A DNA stretch of 64,000 nucleotides, from positions 14,045,234 through 14,109,233 of the forward strand of contig NC_085059.1 in NCBI RefSeq assembly GCF_963662255.1, given 5' to 3'. The first letter of the stretch is position 1, and each line of letters starts with the position of its first letter. The position numbers and the translations under genes are program-made. The DNA is from Cinclus cinclus (taxonomy: Eukaryota; Chordata; Aves; Passeriformes; Cinclidae). The notes under the pieces were generated by a model. That model was not told the origin of the DNA and ran no database searches. It saw only the letters and a list, made by a program, of their open reading frames with translations. This document shows, in pieces, positions 25,401 through 35,800 of this stretch.

Positions 25401-28400
25401 TGTTTTGTCTGGGTGTGTGAGTACAGCAGGATTTCCCTAACCCTTGCTGTTTAGTCTCTGAATTTTTCAATATTGTGGTTTGCTACTATACTGATTCTCT
25501 TTTAGTTCAATTTTTGTACTGCTGCAGATAAATGTTACTCTGTTTTCAGACCCATATGATTCTTGCTCTGTCTGCAGGGAACTACATTTAAATAACAACC
25601 TGTTACGAGTTTTACCTTTTGAGCTGGGAAAACTGTTCCAGTTACAGACTTTGGGTCTGAAAGGTATTGCTGTTTTTTCTTGGTCTCTTTGCTTGTTTAG
25701 TGATACTGCTGCTGAGCTGTAATGGTTGTAGTCTGCTGGTTCATAAAATGTTACTGATTAGCAATCCCAGGTGTAGCTGCTCACTCCACCTTTATAAATA
25801 CTGTTACTTGGGGATTATTTAGAAAAATAACAGGTTTGGGAGAGCAGTGCCCATAGAAAGAGATTTGCTTTTCTTTTTGCAGAGTGCGCAGAAGCTTTCT
25901 GTTGCTTGCATGGGGATTTAATGCAGTTCTGCTTTAACTAAGAAATAGTCTGTGGTTAACTGTGGTACATCTCCAGACAGGAAGGGAACATCCTTTGTAC
26001 AGCTGCAGGGTTCTTATGCAAGCAACAGTTTAAGTATTTTCCCATTTTTTTCCCTCTGAATTTCATGGATTCTAGCTATAAAATTGTTGACCTTGAGGAA
26101 TTTTGAGTTACAAAATTAGAAGCACTGAGAGATACCTCTAAACACTCTTGTCTCAAAAGTCTGTTTATCTCTCCCTTAAAACTAGGCACTTGCAGTGTGT
26201 GTTGTCCATGACAACTTCTGCAATCTGCTTATGTTTGGCAGATGGCAGAGTCTCTGCTGAGATCTGACTGTCAGATCAGCTGCTGGTGGATGTTTCACAC
26301 TGAGCAGAGGTGCCTCCTGTGTTTGTGCTCATGAGCTCTGCCTGTTGTACCACACAAGTTCTTCACTGCTTTTAGTCCAAGGACCACCTTTGGGATGCTC
26401 AGTGCCACAGCAGAATCAGCAGGGACTGTTGCTAAACTTCACTAGGGCTGTCCACACATCCAGGGTTTTGTGGGATTGGAAAACCTGAGATCTGAAACCC
26501 CAGAGAAGTTCATAGTAGATCTTGTCTCCAATATGTCAGTTGACAACACTGATATGCAAGTCTGCAATAGTTCTGTGTATTTTATTCAATATTCCTGTGA
26601 ATTGGTTTGTAGGAAACCCACTTACACAGGATATTCTGAACCTGTATCAGGAACCAGATGGGACACGACGGCTACTGAACTATTTGCTTGATAATTTGGC
26701 AGGTACTGCAAAAAGAAGTAAGTGATCATTCTTAAAACTTTTCTTTCTGCTGTGTAAAATAAATGTGATTATCACTTGTATCTATTTTAAAATGTTCCTG
26801 TAGTTTCGACAGAACAGCCGCCTCCAAGATCCTGGATTATGTTGCAAGAACCAGACCGTACAAGACCAACAGGTACTGTTACACTTCAAGGATTTCTCAT
26901 TTCTTCTGTTTTCTTTTTAATAAAAGCTGTTGATCTTTACTGGAAAATAAGTTAATGCTTAAATTAACCAATCTGCAGTGCTGACCTGCCAGCTGAAGTC
27001 ATTCTATCCCAATTGGAACACCTGTTCCAGATTTACCCATCTTTTACTCTAAAGTAATTTATTTTTAATTAGTGTCCCCCTCACAGGATTTGAAACTGTT
27101 GTCCACAATTAGTTAAATGGCAGAATTAAAATAGGCTTAATTTAACGTTTGTTGGAGAATAAAAGATGGAAGCATCTGAGCATGATTTCCAAAAAATGTG
27201 GAATTTTTTTAAGTAACCAGAGTATTATCCTTGATTCAGCGTTTTTCTTGCTGCTGGGTTTCAGGTTATGTTTAATTCTTTACTTATTTTATTTTTCCTG
27301 CATAAATTGTTTAAAATACAGTCTTTTCTATTTACCTGCACACCAAAAATCTTAGTGTATTTCTCAGTGATTGCAGTGCCTTCTCTTTAAGGACTGATAA
27401 TTCTCCCATTATTAAGGTGGTTGCTTCAAAGATCATGATGTTAATGCAGCTTCTGTTTTGCTGTCACCTGTTTTCAAAATGCTAGAACTTTGACACTAGT
27501 CAGCCTAAGATTCTTTTCCTCCATTCTCTATATCTTCAAATAATGGTCCTGTTTCTTTTTTTCCTGCATTTGAGAGCAGCTTCCAAGTATCTCGTTGTAC
27601 AACAAATTCTTTCAGTGCTTTTTAAAAATAAACCTAAAAATCCAACAAAACAATCCCCCAAATCCATACTTCTGTTTCAGATTAATGCAGAGAGGAGATA
27701 TTTCTTGTCCTATGCCTGAATGGCTTTTTGAGGTAGAAATATTTGAGGAGTTAATTTGCCTACACTTTTTCTTTGTGTGAAAGGATCCTCACCCTTCCTA
27801 TGGATCTGTTACAGTTTGTGGTAGCAATAATTAAGGTAGATTTTAAAGAATCTAAGTGCACACTTGCAGACCTTTGTGTAGCTGGCAAATACAAGTGTTC
27901 AAATACACTTAGTTTATTTTTGGTTTTTCACAGTACAGCACCACTTATCATAAAACACATTTTTGTGCTCTTTGCTGTGTTAACTGTATAAAAGGGGGTG
28001 TTTGTTTCCTAATTAAATGCTAGACGACAGCTGCCATAAGTCCAAACATGTAATTTGTCTCCCTGGAAGAACTTAACAATTTTTTTAGCACAGATACACA
28101 TGCTGTGTTTTGATTGAAACAAATGAAGCGTGAATTGATAAATTCCCAGAAGACAAAAGTCAAGACCATAACTGTATTTTTTTCTTTAATCTCTCAGTAT
28201 GTAAGTAAAATTATTGTTCTGCAGCCTTGTTCTCTGTCATGTGTTACAACGTCCTCTGTGACAAATATGCCACCCGGCAGCTGTATGGCTATTGTCCATC
28301 CTGGGCCTTGAACTGGGAATACAGAAAAAAAGCCATTATGCAGGAAATACTGAGCTGCAATGCTGACATCATAAGTCTGCAGGTAAAAAAACCCACACCA

Positions 28401-31400
28401 TTATTTCTTTTCCTTTTCTATTCCCATGTGCTGGTTTCTTCACATTGAGTGTATTTATAGTAAACGGTCTGTTTTCAAAACCTTCTGCAAACAAAAGAAA
28501 AAGAAGTGATGTTTAGAACATTATTTGTTGCTTGACATCAAAAGAAGGCTCTCAGCCCCCACAGTTGGAATGGGAACCAGCAGCCCCTGATCAAAGCAAT
28601 GTTTGTGGGGGTGTCTTTGTGCCTGTGTGTGTATGTGGGGTTGTAATTGACACATTTTCAAATAAGAGGCTTGAGATAATCATAACTCCAGGGATTACAG
28701 AAATTCATTTATATTTTCTTAAAATAGGGATGTTGCTCTTGAATTTGCATTCTCTGATGTACTTAATTCTTAGATTTTTTCCCCCTTAAATCTCATTTGA
28801 AAGTGATTTGCACTTCTGAAGAGTCTAAATAATATGTCTTCTATATTTTGCTAATAGTATGTTCATGCTGTGCTGCCTTAACTTTACAGGAGGTTGAAAC
28901 AGAGCAGTACTACAGTTTTTTCCTGGTAGAATTGAAAGAACGTGGCTATAATGGATTCTTCAGTCCAAAATCTAGAGCTAGGACAATGTCAGAACAGGAA
29001 AGAAAACATGTTGATGGTTGTGCAATATTTTTCAAAACAGAAAAGTAAGTGATGTGGTTTGCTAAGCCTTCTGTTGTCTCTTGCTGTCTTTTACATAATT
29101 TCTTAGGTTGGTCTATAGTTCAAACAGTTGGGCTTTAAACTGGCCTTTTGTAGCCATGCAGGGTTTCATACAGAGCAGTTCTACCCATGGAAAGACTGGT
29201 TTATATGAGAGATCATTCTGTGTGGAGCTAGCAATAAAAAAATTAACCTTGAAATACAGAGTTGAATGAGATTTCATTCTGATTGATCAGTGCTGGTTGG
29301 GAGTTCACTAAATTATGCTTCACTTGTTGAGTGTGGGTGTCCCAACCATTTGGTGGTAATAATAAAAATTTAAGGAAATAATGAAAAATGAAGCAGATTT
29401 TCTTGCCTTTTGTTTCTTTGAGTAAAGGAGTTTATTGTCCCCCAAACTGCTGAAATAAGGCCTCATATCATACTGACTTTTTGATGCATTAGCCTTTGGT
29501 GAAGTAAATGACAAAATATCACTGCACACTTCTGTAAATAAAAAACCCAAAAACAAATCATTTAAGAGCTGCAGCACTTACTAGTTGTGTCATATTGCAT
29601 TTGTACACTATTGGATGTGATGGTAATAATGTCCCTTCCTGATTCCATTCTTGTGTATCCACAAGTAAATGTGGATGCCAGCTTTCCTACTTAGTGGCTT
29701 GGAAAATTATTTAGTCTGTCTCCATTAAATCTGCATATTTGAACTAGGAACAGATGCCAAGTTAGAAATAAGCATAACTTTTCTAAAATACCTTTCTCAA
29801 CAAAATCTTTTAATTGTAACTAAGGTACTATAAACTACATGAAAATTGGTAGGAAAACTGTATCACTTGACTTCAGTTTAGGATTTTATGAAATTAATGT
29901 GACTGGCTGAGATTTTTCACATCATAAATATGTTTGAGCTTTAAGTAAAAGGAGAATTACTGATAGTATTTCCAACTGTATCTGGCTGCTGCAAAAAATT
30001 GCATATGATATTTTTCTTTCAGATTTACTTTGGTTCAAAAGCATACTGTTGAGTTCAATCAACTAGCAATGGCAAACTCAGAAGGTTCAGAGGCTATGCT
30101 GAACAGAGTTATGACAAAAGATAACATTGGAGTTGCTGTTCTTTTAGAACTGCGAAAGGAATTGATAGAAATGTCATGTAAGTCCCATTTAACTTATTTT
30201 TTAATAGATGGTATTTTGTAAATGAAAAAAAAATACTCTTATAATAAAGAAGAGAGACTAGATTCTGCAAGTGAATTTGGCTTTGCTGATTGTATGTTCA
30301 GACAATTTTATTTCCAAAGAGGATTTTGGGGAAAAGTTGTATTGCTTAAATGAGGAGGGGTTTTTTTTATTTTTATTTTTAAGGAAAAAAGATACAAAAA
30401 GTTGAGTATGAGTGATTTTTTTGTTTGGTTTTGGGGTTTTTTTTTCTTAAAATTATGTACAGCTGTTAAAGAACCAGGTGGTGGTAGTTGTGTGTTTCTG
30501 GGTCGTATATCTCCACCATTTTAACTTACTTTCTTTACTGTTATGCTTATACAACCTGTTTGTTCTGCCCTGTCATTCTTAATTTAGGAAATGTAAATTG
30601 GCTTTGTAAGTATCACAGTGGGAACCTACTCAACCTGTGTTATATTTATCCAAATGCTATTTTATTAATTCAGATGGTAGCAAACAAACCTTTTAAGAAA
30701 CACTTCTAGCAAGAGAGGTAACTTAGAATGTGGATAACTTAGAATTCAGAGCTTGCTGCCCAATAAGTTATGAACAGAACCTGTTTGCTATCATAGCCTG
30801 AGGAAAGCTGCTGTAATATTTTAGAAAAACATTATTTGCCTGTAATTAGGATTATCCATTACTTATGTTAATTTTCAGTGAATACAAAAGCATTACATGT
30901 AACAAGATAGTCTGTTAGTGGTCTTGAATGTGAAATACCATTCCAAATGCTTTGTATCAACTAAAACACTTGTTAAATGTAAGAGGAGTTATCTGACCCT
31001 CTTCATTCAAATGGTATAAACCCTCTTGAAGTCATACTGGTATGTTATTTTTTTGTCCCCGTAAACATTTTGTTTAAATTTCTGTAATAGTATTTTTTGT
31101 CGCTGACTGATTTTAAATAAATAACTGATTTTAAATTTTAGCTGGAAAGCCACATCTTGGGATGGAAAAGCAGCTAGTTCTTGTAGCTAATGCACATATG
31201 CATTGGGACCCAGATTATTCTGATGTGAAGCTGGTTCAGACTATGATGTTCCTCTCTGAGGTAAAGAACATTATTGATAAAGCTTCTCGTAGTCTCAAAC
31301 CTGGTGTTTCGGGAGAACTTGGAACCATTCCACTTGTACTGTGTGCAGATCTCAATTCTCTACCAGACTCTGGTAAGAGTTCCATTTCTTATTCTTTAGA

Positions 31401-33746
31401 CTGTTTTAAGTGTGTAACAGTTTTAAGTTTTTTAATTTCAAGAATGCATTGTTTGATAATATAAGCTCTAGAGGTGCTGAGAGAAGAGGAGGACAAGAGA
31501 AAGCTGTTTCATCTGTGAGTGACCTTATTGCCTGTGCTGTAGTACAACTACAACTGTGTCTGGTCTTTCAGAAGCATTTCCCATGTGATTTTGTTCCTTC
31601 TTTGTTCCTGTATTTTAAAATGTCATCCAAAAATAACTGAAAACATGAGTGCGTTGCTGATAATTTAGTTTTCTTAATTTTAAGTCTGAAAAGATAATTT
31701 TTACCTTTAATTTTGCTACCAAACAATAATTTTCTGTCATGTTTTAGAACTTCTAAAATTCAATGCATCCCCTTCAGAAGGGGACTTTCCAGAACTCTTT
31801 ATTAACATGGAACTTTATTTCTTGACTTGGTAGCAACTTTATAAATGCAGGAGAAGAGCACATTCAGTGACTGCCACCTTGCTTGCTCAGGTACCCACCC
31901 AGCTGAATTGCTGTACTCAAGAGCCGTCCTTCCTTCTTACTGCAGGTTGTTCAATGTAATCATCTCCATTCCTTGTCCCCTTCCTTCTGTCTTCATCTTA
32001 GCTACTCTTAACATCTCTTAGGGTTGTAAGGAGCAGTTATTGCTCAGCAGTAATGGAAATAGGATTCTTTTTGATCCCAGGAAGGCCAGTATCACTAGTA
32101 CTGATTGCAATGACCAGTTCACGTGTCTGGTTGTGTCTTCAGAACGACTTAACTGCTTCTTTTACCTTCCAGAACTTCAACATAGCTCTTCTGAAACTGA
32201 AGCACAATCATAGTTTCTATGACACAAATCTAATCAATTTGGCTTTGCAGCCTCTTTAAAGTTAACTTCATTTGTAGAAGTGTTCCAGAAGTTGGCTTTT
32301 TTGCAACACTTTAGCTGAAGAACATTGAATGGCAGGACCTGAGCGTAAAAGCAAGAAGAGGCAGCCAATAACTGCACTGATGGAATTTTGCTTCTGATTG
32401 TTTTCATCTCTCCCTTCCCAATCTGTGCCTTATTAACCTTCTCATTTTTTCTAATCAAAGTATGTCTCTTTGTTCTAGGTGACATTTGCTCTTGATGCAC
32501 ACTGCCCTGCAGTATTTTAAAAGAGCTACTGTTGATTGTACTGTGTATTGTTAAGTAAAGTTTTGGTTATATAAAGCTTAAAGTTGCATGTTGGACTTCA
32601 AGTACCTACACATACTTATTTGCTGAATGTTTGTTAATACCTTCTTGTTTGTAATGTGTCTCCTCAGGTGTTGTTGAGTACTTGAGCACTGGTGGAGTGG
32701 AAACAAACCACAAAGATTTTAAGGAACTGAGATACAATGAAAGTCTTACTAACTTCAGCTGTAATGGAAAAAATGGGACAACAAATGGAAGAATTACACA
32801 TGGTTTCAAGTTGAAGAGTGCCTATGAGAATGGTCTAATGCCTTATACAAATTACACATTTGATTTCAAGGTAAGGACTTGCTTATATTTTGGAAAAGTT
32901 TTCCATTTTCAAGTGTAACTAGTGTGATTTACTATATGAAGTTTTTATGTAGGTTAATCTGTGTAGCTAAATTCACCAAGTTCATACTTAAAACAGCAAA
33001 TTAGGATGCCAAACACTTCAGTCTCCTAGAAACGATCTTATTCTTTTTAATAACTTGAAATAGCTTTACAGGAGTTGGGGTGCTCTTAACCTTACATGTA
33101 AACAGTAAGAGTTTGTGTTTTGATACTCCAGGCTAAATGACAGGGGCACCGAAGTTGTCAAGTGCAATAATAGTGAAAGAATCCATGTTGCTTCTGGAAA
33201 AGTCTCAGTTCTCTGTTGCCCAGGGAAAACAAAGATTGTTTTTTCCTCTTCAAAATCAGCAGAATGTGATTTGAAGCTCTGTAGGAGGTTGGAAATTGAA
33301 ACCACAAAAGCATAGCAGAAGTGATAAAGGGTGGTCTTTTCTTTTGTTTTCCTAATCTATATTGAGCATCCACTGGATATAGGAAGAAGAAATCATGTAA
33401 ATTGTGATGTGCTGTAGAGAAGGAATGGGATATTTCATTACTTGTAACACCGAGCTCATGTCTTGTTTGGAATAATAACTTGAGACAAGAATAAATACTA
33501 ATAATACTCTTTTTTTCCCCCCTCTTGTTTTAGGGTATTATTGATTACATCTTCTACTCTAAACCTCAGCTAAACATACTTGGCATTCTTGGACCTTTGG
33601 ATCATCACTGGTTAATAGAGAACAATATAAGTGGTTGTCCACATCCACTCATCCCTTCTGACCACTTCTCACTTTTTGCACAACTGGAGCTTTTGCTGCC
33701 TTTCCTGCCTCCTGTAAATGGAATCCATCTCCCTGGCAGGAGGTAG
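19347..33746 (+). CDS. CNOT6: CCR4-NOT transcription complex subunit 6 (CCR4a deadenylase), 11 coding exons
   Basis: The product is a Mg-dependent 3'-5' poly(A) exoribonuclease, one of the catalytic subunits of the CCR4-NOT complex that shortens mRNA tails in the cytoplasm. Joining 19347-19458, 21947-22133, 25578-25663, 26613-26717, 26804-26872, 28225-28382, 28890-29044, 30023-30177, 31142-31372, 32668-32870 and 33534-33746 gives 1674 nt, 557 residues plus TAG, the same length as human CNOT6. All junctions are GT-AG and in phase. Four leucine-rich repeats with a 23-residue period start at L53, L76, L99 and L122 and form the platform that binds CNOT7/8 (CAF1). The endonuclease/exonuclease/phosphatase domain covers about residues 190-540, with catalytic-type residues E240, D412, N414, D491 and H531 in place. 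The N-terminal MPKEKY start and 557-residue length favour CNOT6 over its paralogue CNOT6L (555). The ATG lies two bases after its splice acceptor. Confidence 0.97.
19459..21946 (+). other. CNOT6: CNOT6 intron 2
   Basis: A 2.5-kb intron with a poly(A) run near 20751-20769. Otherwise I recognise nothing in it. Confidence 0.8.
21947..22133 (+). CDS. CNOT6: CNOT6 exon 3 (LRR 1 and 2)
   Basis: It encodes residues 38-100 and holds the first two leucine-rich repeats, LTALHLSDNSL (53-63) and LVYLDLSSNKI (76-86). The acceptor is CTTCCACAG and the donor CAG|GTATGC; the last codon (R100) is split 2+1. Confidence 0.95.
23036..23110 (+). repeat. Three perfect copies of a 25-bp unit
   Basis: Three identical head-to-tail copies of a 25-bp unit beginning ACAAGAATGTTATTAACAGT span 75 bp with no mismatch. 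The identity suggests a recent expansion, or an assembly artefact. It lies in CNOT6 intron 3, away from splice sites. Confidence 0.95.
24365..24745 (+). mobile_element. CR1 LINE fragment (ORF2 3' region)
   Basis: The stretch matches the remembered 3' part of the CR1 reverse-transcriptase ORF: a TTTGCAGCTGACA start, the GATCTGCTGGAGGGCAGGAA block, AGAGGGATCTGG, the AACATGAGCCAG block and GCAGCAGGACCAGGG. It is in plus orientation within CNOT6 intron 3. The frame is broken, and a middle segment normally found between the AAGTGC and AAGCTGCC blocks is deleted, so this is an inactive 5'-truncated relic. Confidence 0.85.
25578..25663 (+). CDS. CNOT6: CNOT6 exon 4 (LRR 3 and part of LRR 4)
   Basis: It encodes residues 100-129, including LRELHLNNNLL from L99 (its first codons shared with exon 3) and the start of the fourth repeat. 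The acceptor is TCTGCAG and the donor AAG|GTATTG. The 949-bp intron that follows holds nothing recognised. Confidence 0.95.
26613..26717 (+). CDS. CNOT6: CNOT6 exon 5
   Basis: It encodes residues 129-164, the end of LRR 4 (NPLTQDIL) and the capping helix region through TAKR. The acceptor is GGTTTGTAG and the donor GAA|GTAAGT. The following intron is only 86 bp (26718-26803), the smallest of the gene. Confidence 0.95.
26804..26872 (+). CDS. CNOT6: CNOT6 exon 6 (linker)
   Basis: It encodes residues 164-187, the proline-containing linker (TEQPPPRSWIMLQEPDRTRP) between the LRR and nuclease domains. The acceptor is CCTGTAG and the donor CAG|GTACTG. The 1.35-kb intron that follows holds nothing recognised. 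Confidence 0.95.
28225..28382 (+). CDS. CNOT6: CNOT6 exon 7 (start of nuclease domain)
   Basis: It encodes residues 187-239, the first strands of the endonuclease/exonuclease/phosphatase fold (VMCYNVLCDKYATRQLYGY, then NADIISLQ). It ends exactly before the catalytic E240. The acceptor is GTTCTGCAG and the donor CAG|GTAAAA. Confidence 0.95.
28890..29044 (+). CDS. CNOT6: CNOT6 exon 8 (catalytic E240)
   Basis: It encodes residues 240-291, opening with EVETEQYY; E240 is the metal-binding glutamate of the family. It continues through GFFSPKSRARTMSEQE. The acceptor is ACTTTACAG and the donor AAA|GTAAGT. Flanking introns of 507 and 978 bp hold nothing recognised. Confidence 0.95.
30023..30177 (+). 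CDS. CNOT6: CNOT6 exon 9
   Basis: It encodes residues 291-343 of the nuclease domain (FTLVQKHTVEFNQLAM through ELIEMS). The acceptor is TTTCTTTCAG and the donor CAT|GTAAGT. The 964-bp intron that follows has several T-rich runs near 30360-30450. Confidence 0.95.
31142..31372 (+). CDS. CNOT6: CNOT6 exon 10 (HMHWDP and D412/N414)
   Basis: It encodes residues 343-420 and contains the ANAHMHWDP motif (about 358-366) and LCADLNSLPDSG, with the catalytic-type D412 and N414. The acceptor is AAATTTTAG and the donor CTG|GTAAGA. The 1.3-kb intron that follows holds nothing recognised. Confidence 0.95.
32668..32870 (+). CDS. CNOT6: CNOT6 exon 11
   Basis: It encodes residues 420-487 of the nuclease domain (VVEYLSTGGVETNHKDF through YTNYTFDFK), including a vertebrate-typical NGKNGTTNGRITHGF loop. 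The acceptor is TCTCCTCAG and the donor AAG|GTAAGG; it ends on a codon boundary. Confidence 0.95.
33534..33746 (+). CDS. CNOT6: CNOT6 exon 12 (last coding exon)
   Basis: It encodes residues 488-557 with GIIDYIFYS (D491) and IPSDHFSLF (H531, general catalytic histidine position), ending GIHLPGRR and TAG at 33744-33746. The long polypyrimidine tract TTTTTTTCCCCCCTCTTGTTTTAG precedes it. The 3'UTR continues in the same exon. Confidence 0.95.
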   Translation, partial: GIIDYIFYSKPQLNILGILGPLDHHWLIENNISGCPHPLIPSDHFSLFAQLELLLPFLPPVNGIHLPGRR

Positions 33747-35800
33747 TCAAATACATTTTTAGAGGGCAACCTCAACTAACTTGTACAATTGTAAAATCTG
33801 AATATAGAGGAGTGAGGTATGGCCAACAGGGATTTTTTTCTTAATAATCTTAATCTTAAATCTTAATTATTTGCTAAAGACATAGTAAAAGCCAGGTGCT
33901 ATCAACAGACACAATTCTGAGCCCAATATACTTTGTATACTGTTCCACAGCGATTGGTGCATTTGCACCTTTCTTTAATACATTACAATTAACCTTCCTG
34001 TTTCTTTTCTCCAACGTGACATTTTCATGCCTTGAAATAGGGAATTGTTATACAGTGTATTCTCTTTGCACAGTTATCTGTAGCACTACTTTTTTGTGGC
34101 CAGTAGGAACATCCACAGAACATTCTCCGTACTTCACTCCCTCCTTTTTCAGACTTGTTTGTAAAATATAGAATTTGAATTTAGCCTTTATTGATTGTAT
34201 ATGAACAACAGAAAACCTGATTTATGAGATTTTGTACTTTAAAAAAAAAGAAAAATCAGATTTGGAAAATGATTGTATTGTAAACTAAGGCTAAATTTTT
34301 ATCTGTTTTCATGTGTTATAAAGGCCAGCATGTAAAAGAGGTTGTCACAGGTTTTCTCTGCTAATGATTTGCACTGTTAGGGTTTCGTTAGCCCTTTTAT
34401 ACTACTTTTTATGTTCCATTGAGAACATTGCTTTCAAAATCCAAACCTATAAAATCTTAAAATCTTACAGAGATAATAAAATACATTCTATTTCTGATAA
34501 AAACAAAAAAGAGGCATAGAGTTCTCACAGAACAGATAAGCTGAGCAGTGAATATAAGTAGACCTGTATGGATTGAAATTTATTGCTGATGTGTACGCAC
34601 TCAGACATTTTTCTCATCTCTAACTTTTGAAGTAAAATCTAGGGATACTTGTGTACAGCTTCTTCATTTCTGTTTTAAATATTTGCCCTATCTCCACTGT
34701 GCCTGCTTAAATTTGTTCTCAACTAGCACTGCCTGTGCATGCAGAGAGATCCTGTGCACCCTCTTTTATTTTTTTAAATAATGTTAACACTTGTGAAAAT
34801 TTTATGAAGATACTTTTGTATAAGCTGTGGCATCTTTTTTTCCTTTGTGAAGCATTGAATATCACACTTTGGAACATGTTCAGGTTATGGGTACACAGTT
34901 TCTAGCTTCTAATGCCCATGCACTGCTTCTTTCAGTGTCATTGCACAGTGCCGTTTTTCCCACTAAGAGTTACTATCATGTGGATTCTCTTTGGTTTGTG
35001 TGTTCCTCAGTTTCTGAAAGTATAAGTCCTTGAAGATAAAAACCTAGCCCTACATTTTCTATTAATGAAGCAGTGTAAAATAAATGCATCTTCAATACAG
35101 GTCCCAAAGACAATTCTTCAGATCATATTTTAAAGTGACCAAGTCTTATTTTAAAGTGTCAAGCAAGACCGAAGTTACAGTGTACCCTCAGTGCCATTTG
35201 TGTCATGAAGCCAAGTATATAACAGCTTAAAAATTTAACTTGTCTATTTGTATCCTAAAAGGGAGAAATCATCATCTCCTTAAGCTAATACAACTTGAAT
35301 AATAAATGTAAAAAAAAAAAATTAATAATGGAGATAGAGCTTGGTCTTAAACAGCTTTTGTTTCAGCTGCGGGCAGGGAAGCAAAAGGACACTGAGCATT
35401 AAGAGAAAACTTTCTAAATATTAAGATTTTTTTATATATAAGAGAGTGAATTGGTAATAATGATTCAAAATTTTATTGAAAAGTAGTCAGCACACAAGTG
35501 TGCTGAAACCGTTCTGTTTTAAGCTCAAAGTAAAAACTGCAAACAGTTCGGACATGTAAAATGTAGATTTTAAAATTTCAATACGAGAATTTTTGATCTT
35601 GAATCCTTGTCTGGGACCTGATCTCTTGAGGTTATCTTGTTTTGGTTTTAGTTGTAAAAACACCAAACATGTCCAGTTTATAATCAGTACATTGAAATGC
35701 TGGTAGTATTGCTGTAGTAGATTTAATGCGTAGTGTTATTTTTTTTCTGTTTGTTTTTTGGGGTTTTTTTGTAAAGTGTGAATAAAAGGTGTTTTACTCA
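33747..35800 (+). other. CNOT6: CNOT6 3'UTR; end approximate
   Basis: This is AT-rich sequence after the stop codon, with no coding potential. AATAAA signals occur at 34475-34480 and 35781-35786, with further AATAAA-like words around 35075 and 35290, so several alternative ends are possible. The 35781 signal follows a long T-rich tract and precedes GT-rich sequence, a good cleavage context, giving a UTR of about 2.05 kb. Ends further downstream (for example after AATAAA at 37599) cannot be excluded. Confidence 0.55.
35781..35786 (+). terminator. CNOT6: Candidate CNOT6 poly(A) signal AATAAA
   Basis: AATAAA lies within GTGTGAATAAAAGGTGTTTT, after a T-rich upstream element and before TG-rich sequence (GATGTCTTGGTAATGT) that fits a downstream element. 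Confidence 0.5.

Larger units (their letters stand above)
22134..25577 (+). other. CNOT6: CNOT6 intron 3
   Basis: A 3.4-kb intron containing a perfect three-copy 25-bp repeat (23036-23110), a poly(T) run near 23885-23896, a CR1 LINE fragment (24365-24745), and a TTTG/TTTGG simple repeat near 24800-24850. Confidence 0.85.

Noticed and set aside
19347..33746. Assignment to the paralogue CNOT6L
   Set aside because: The 557-residue length, the MPKEKY N-terminus and catalytic positions offset by two from CNOT6L fit CNOT6 better.
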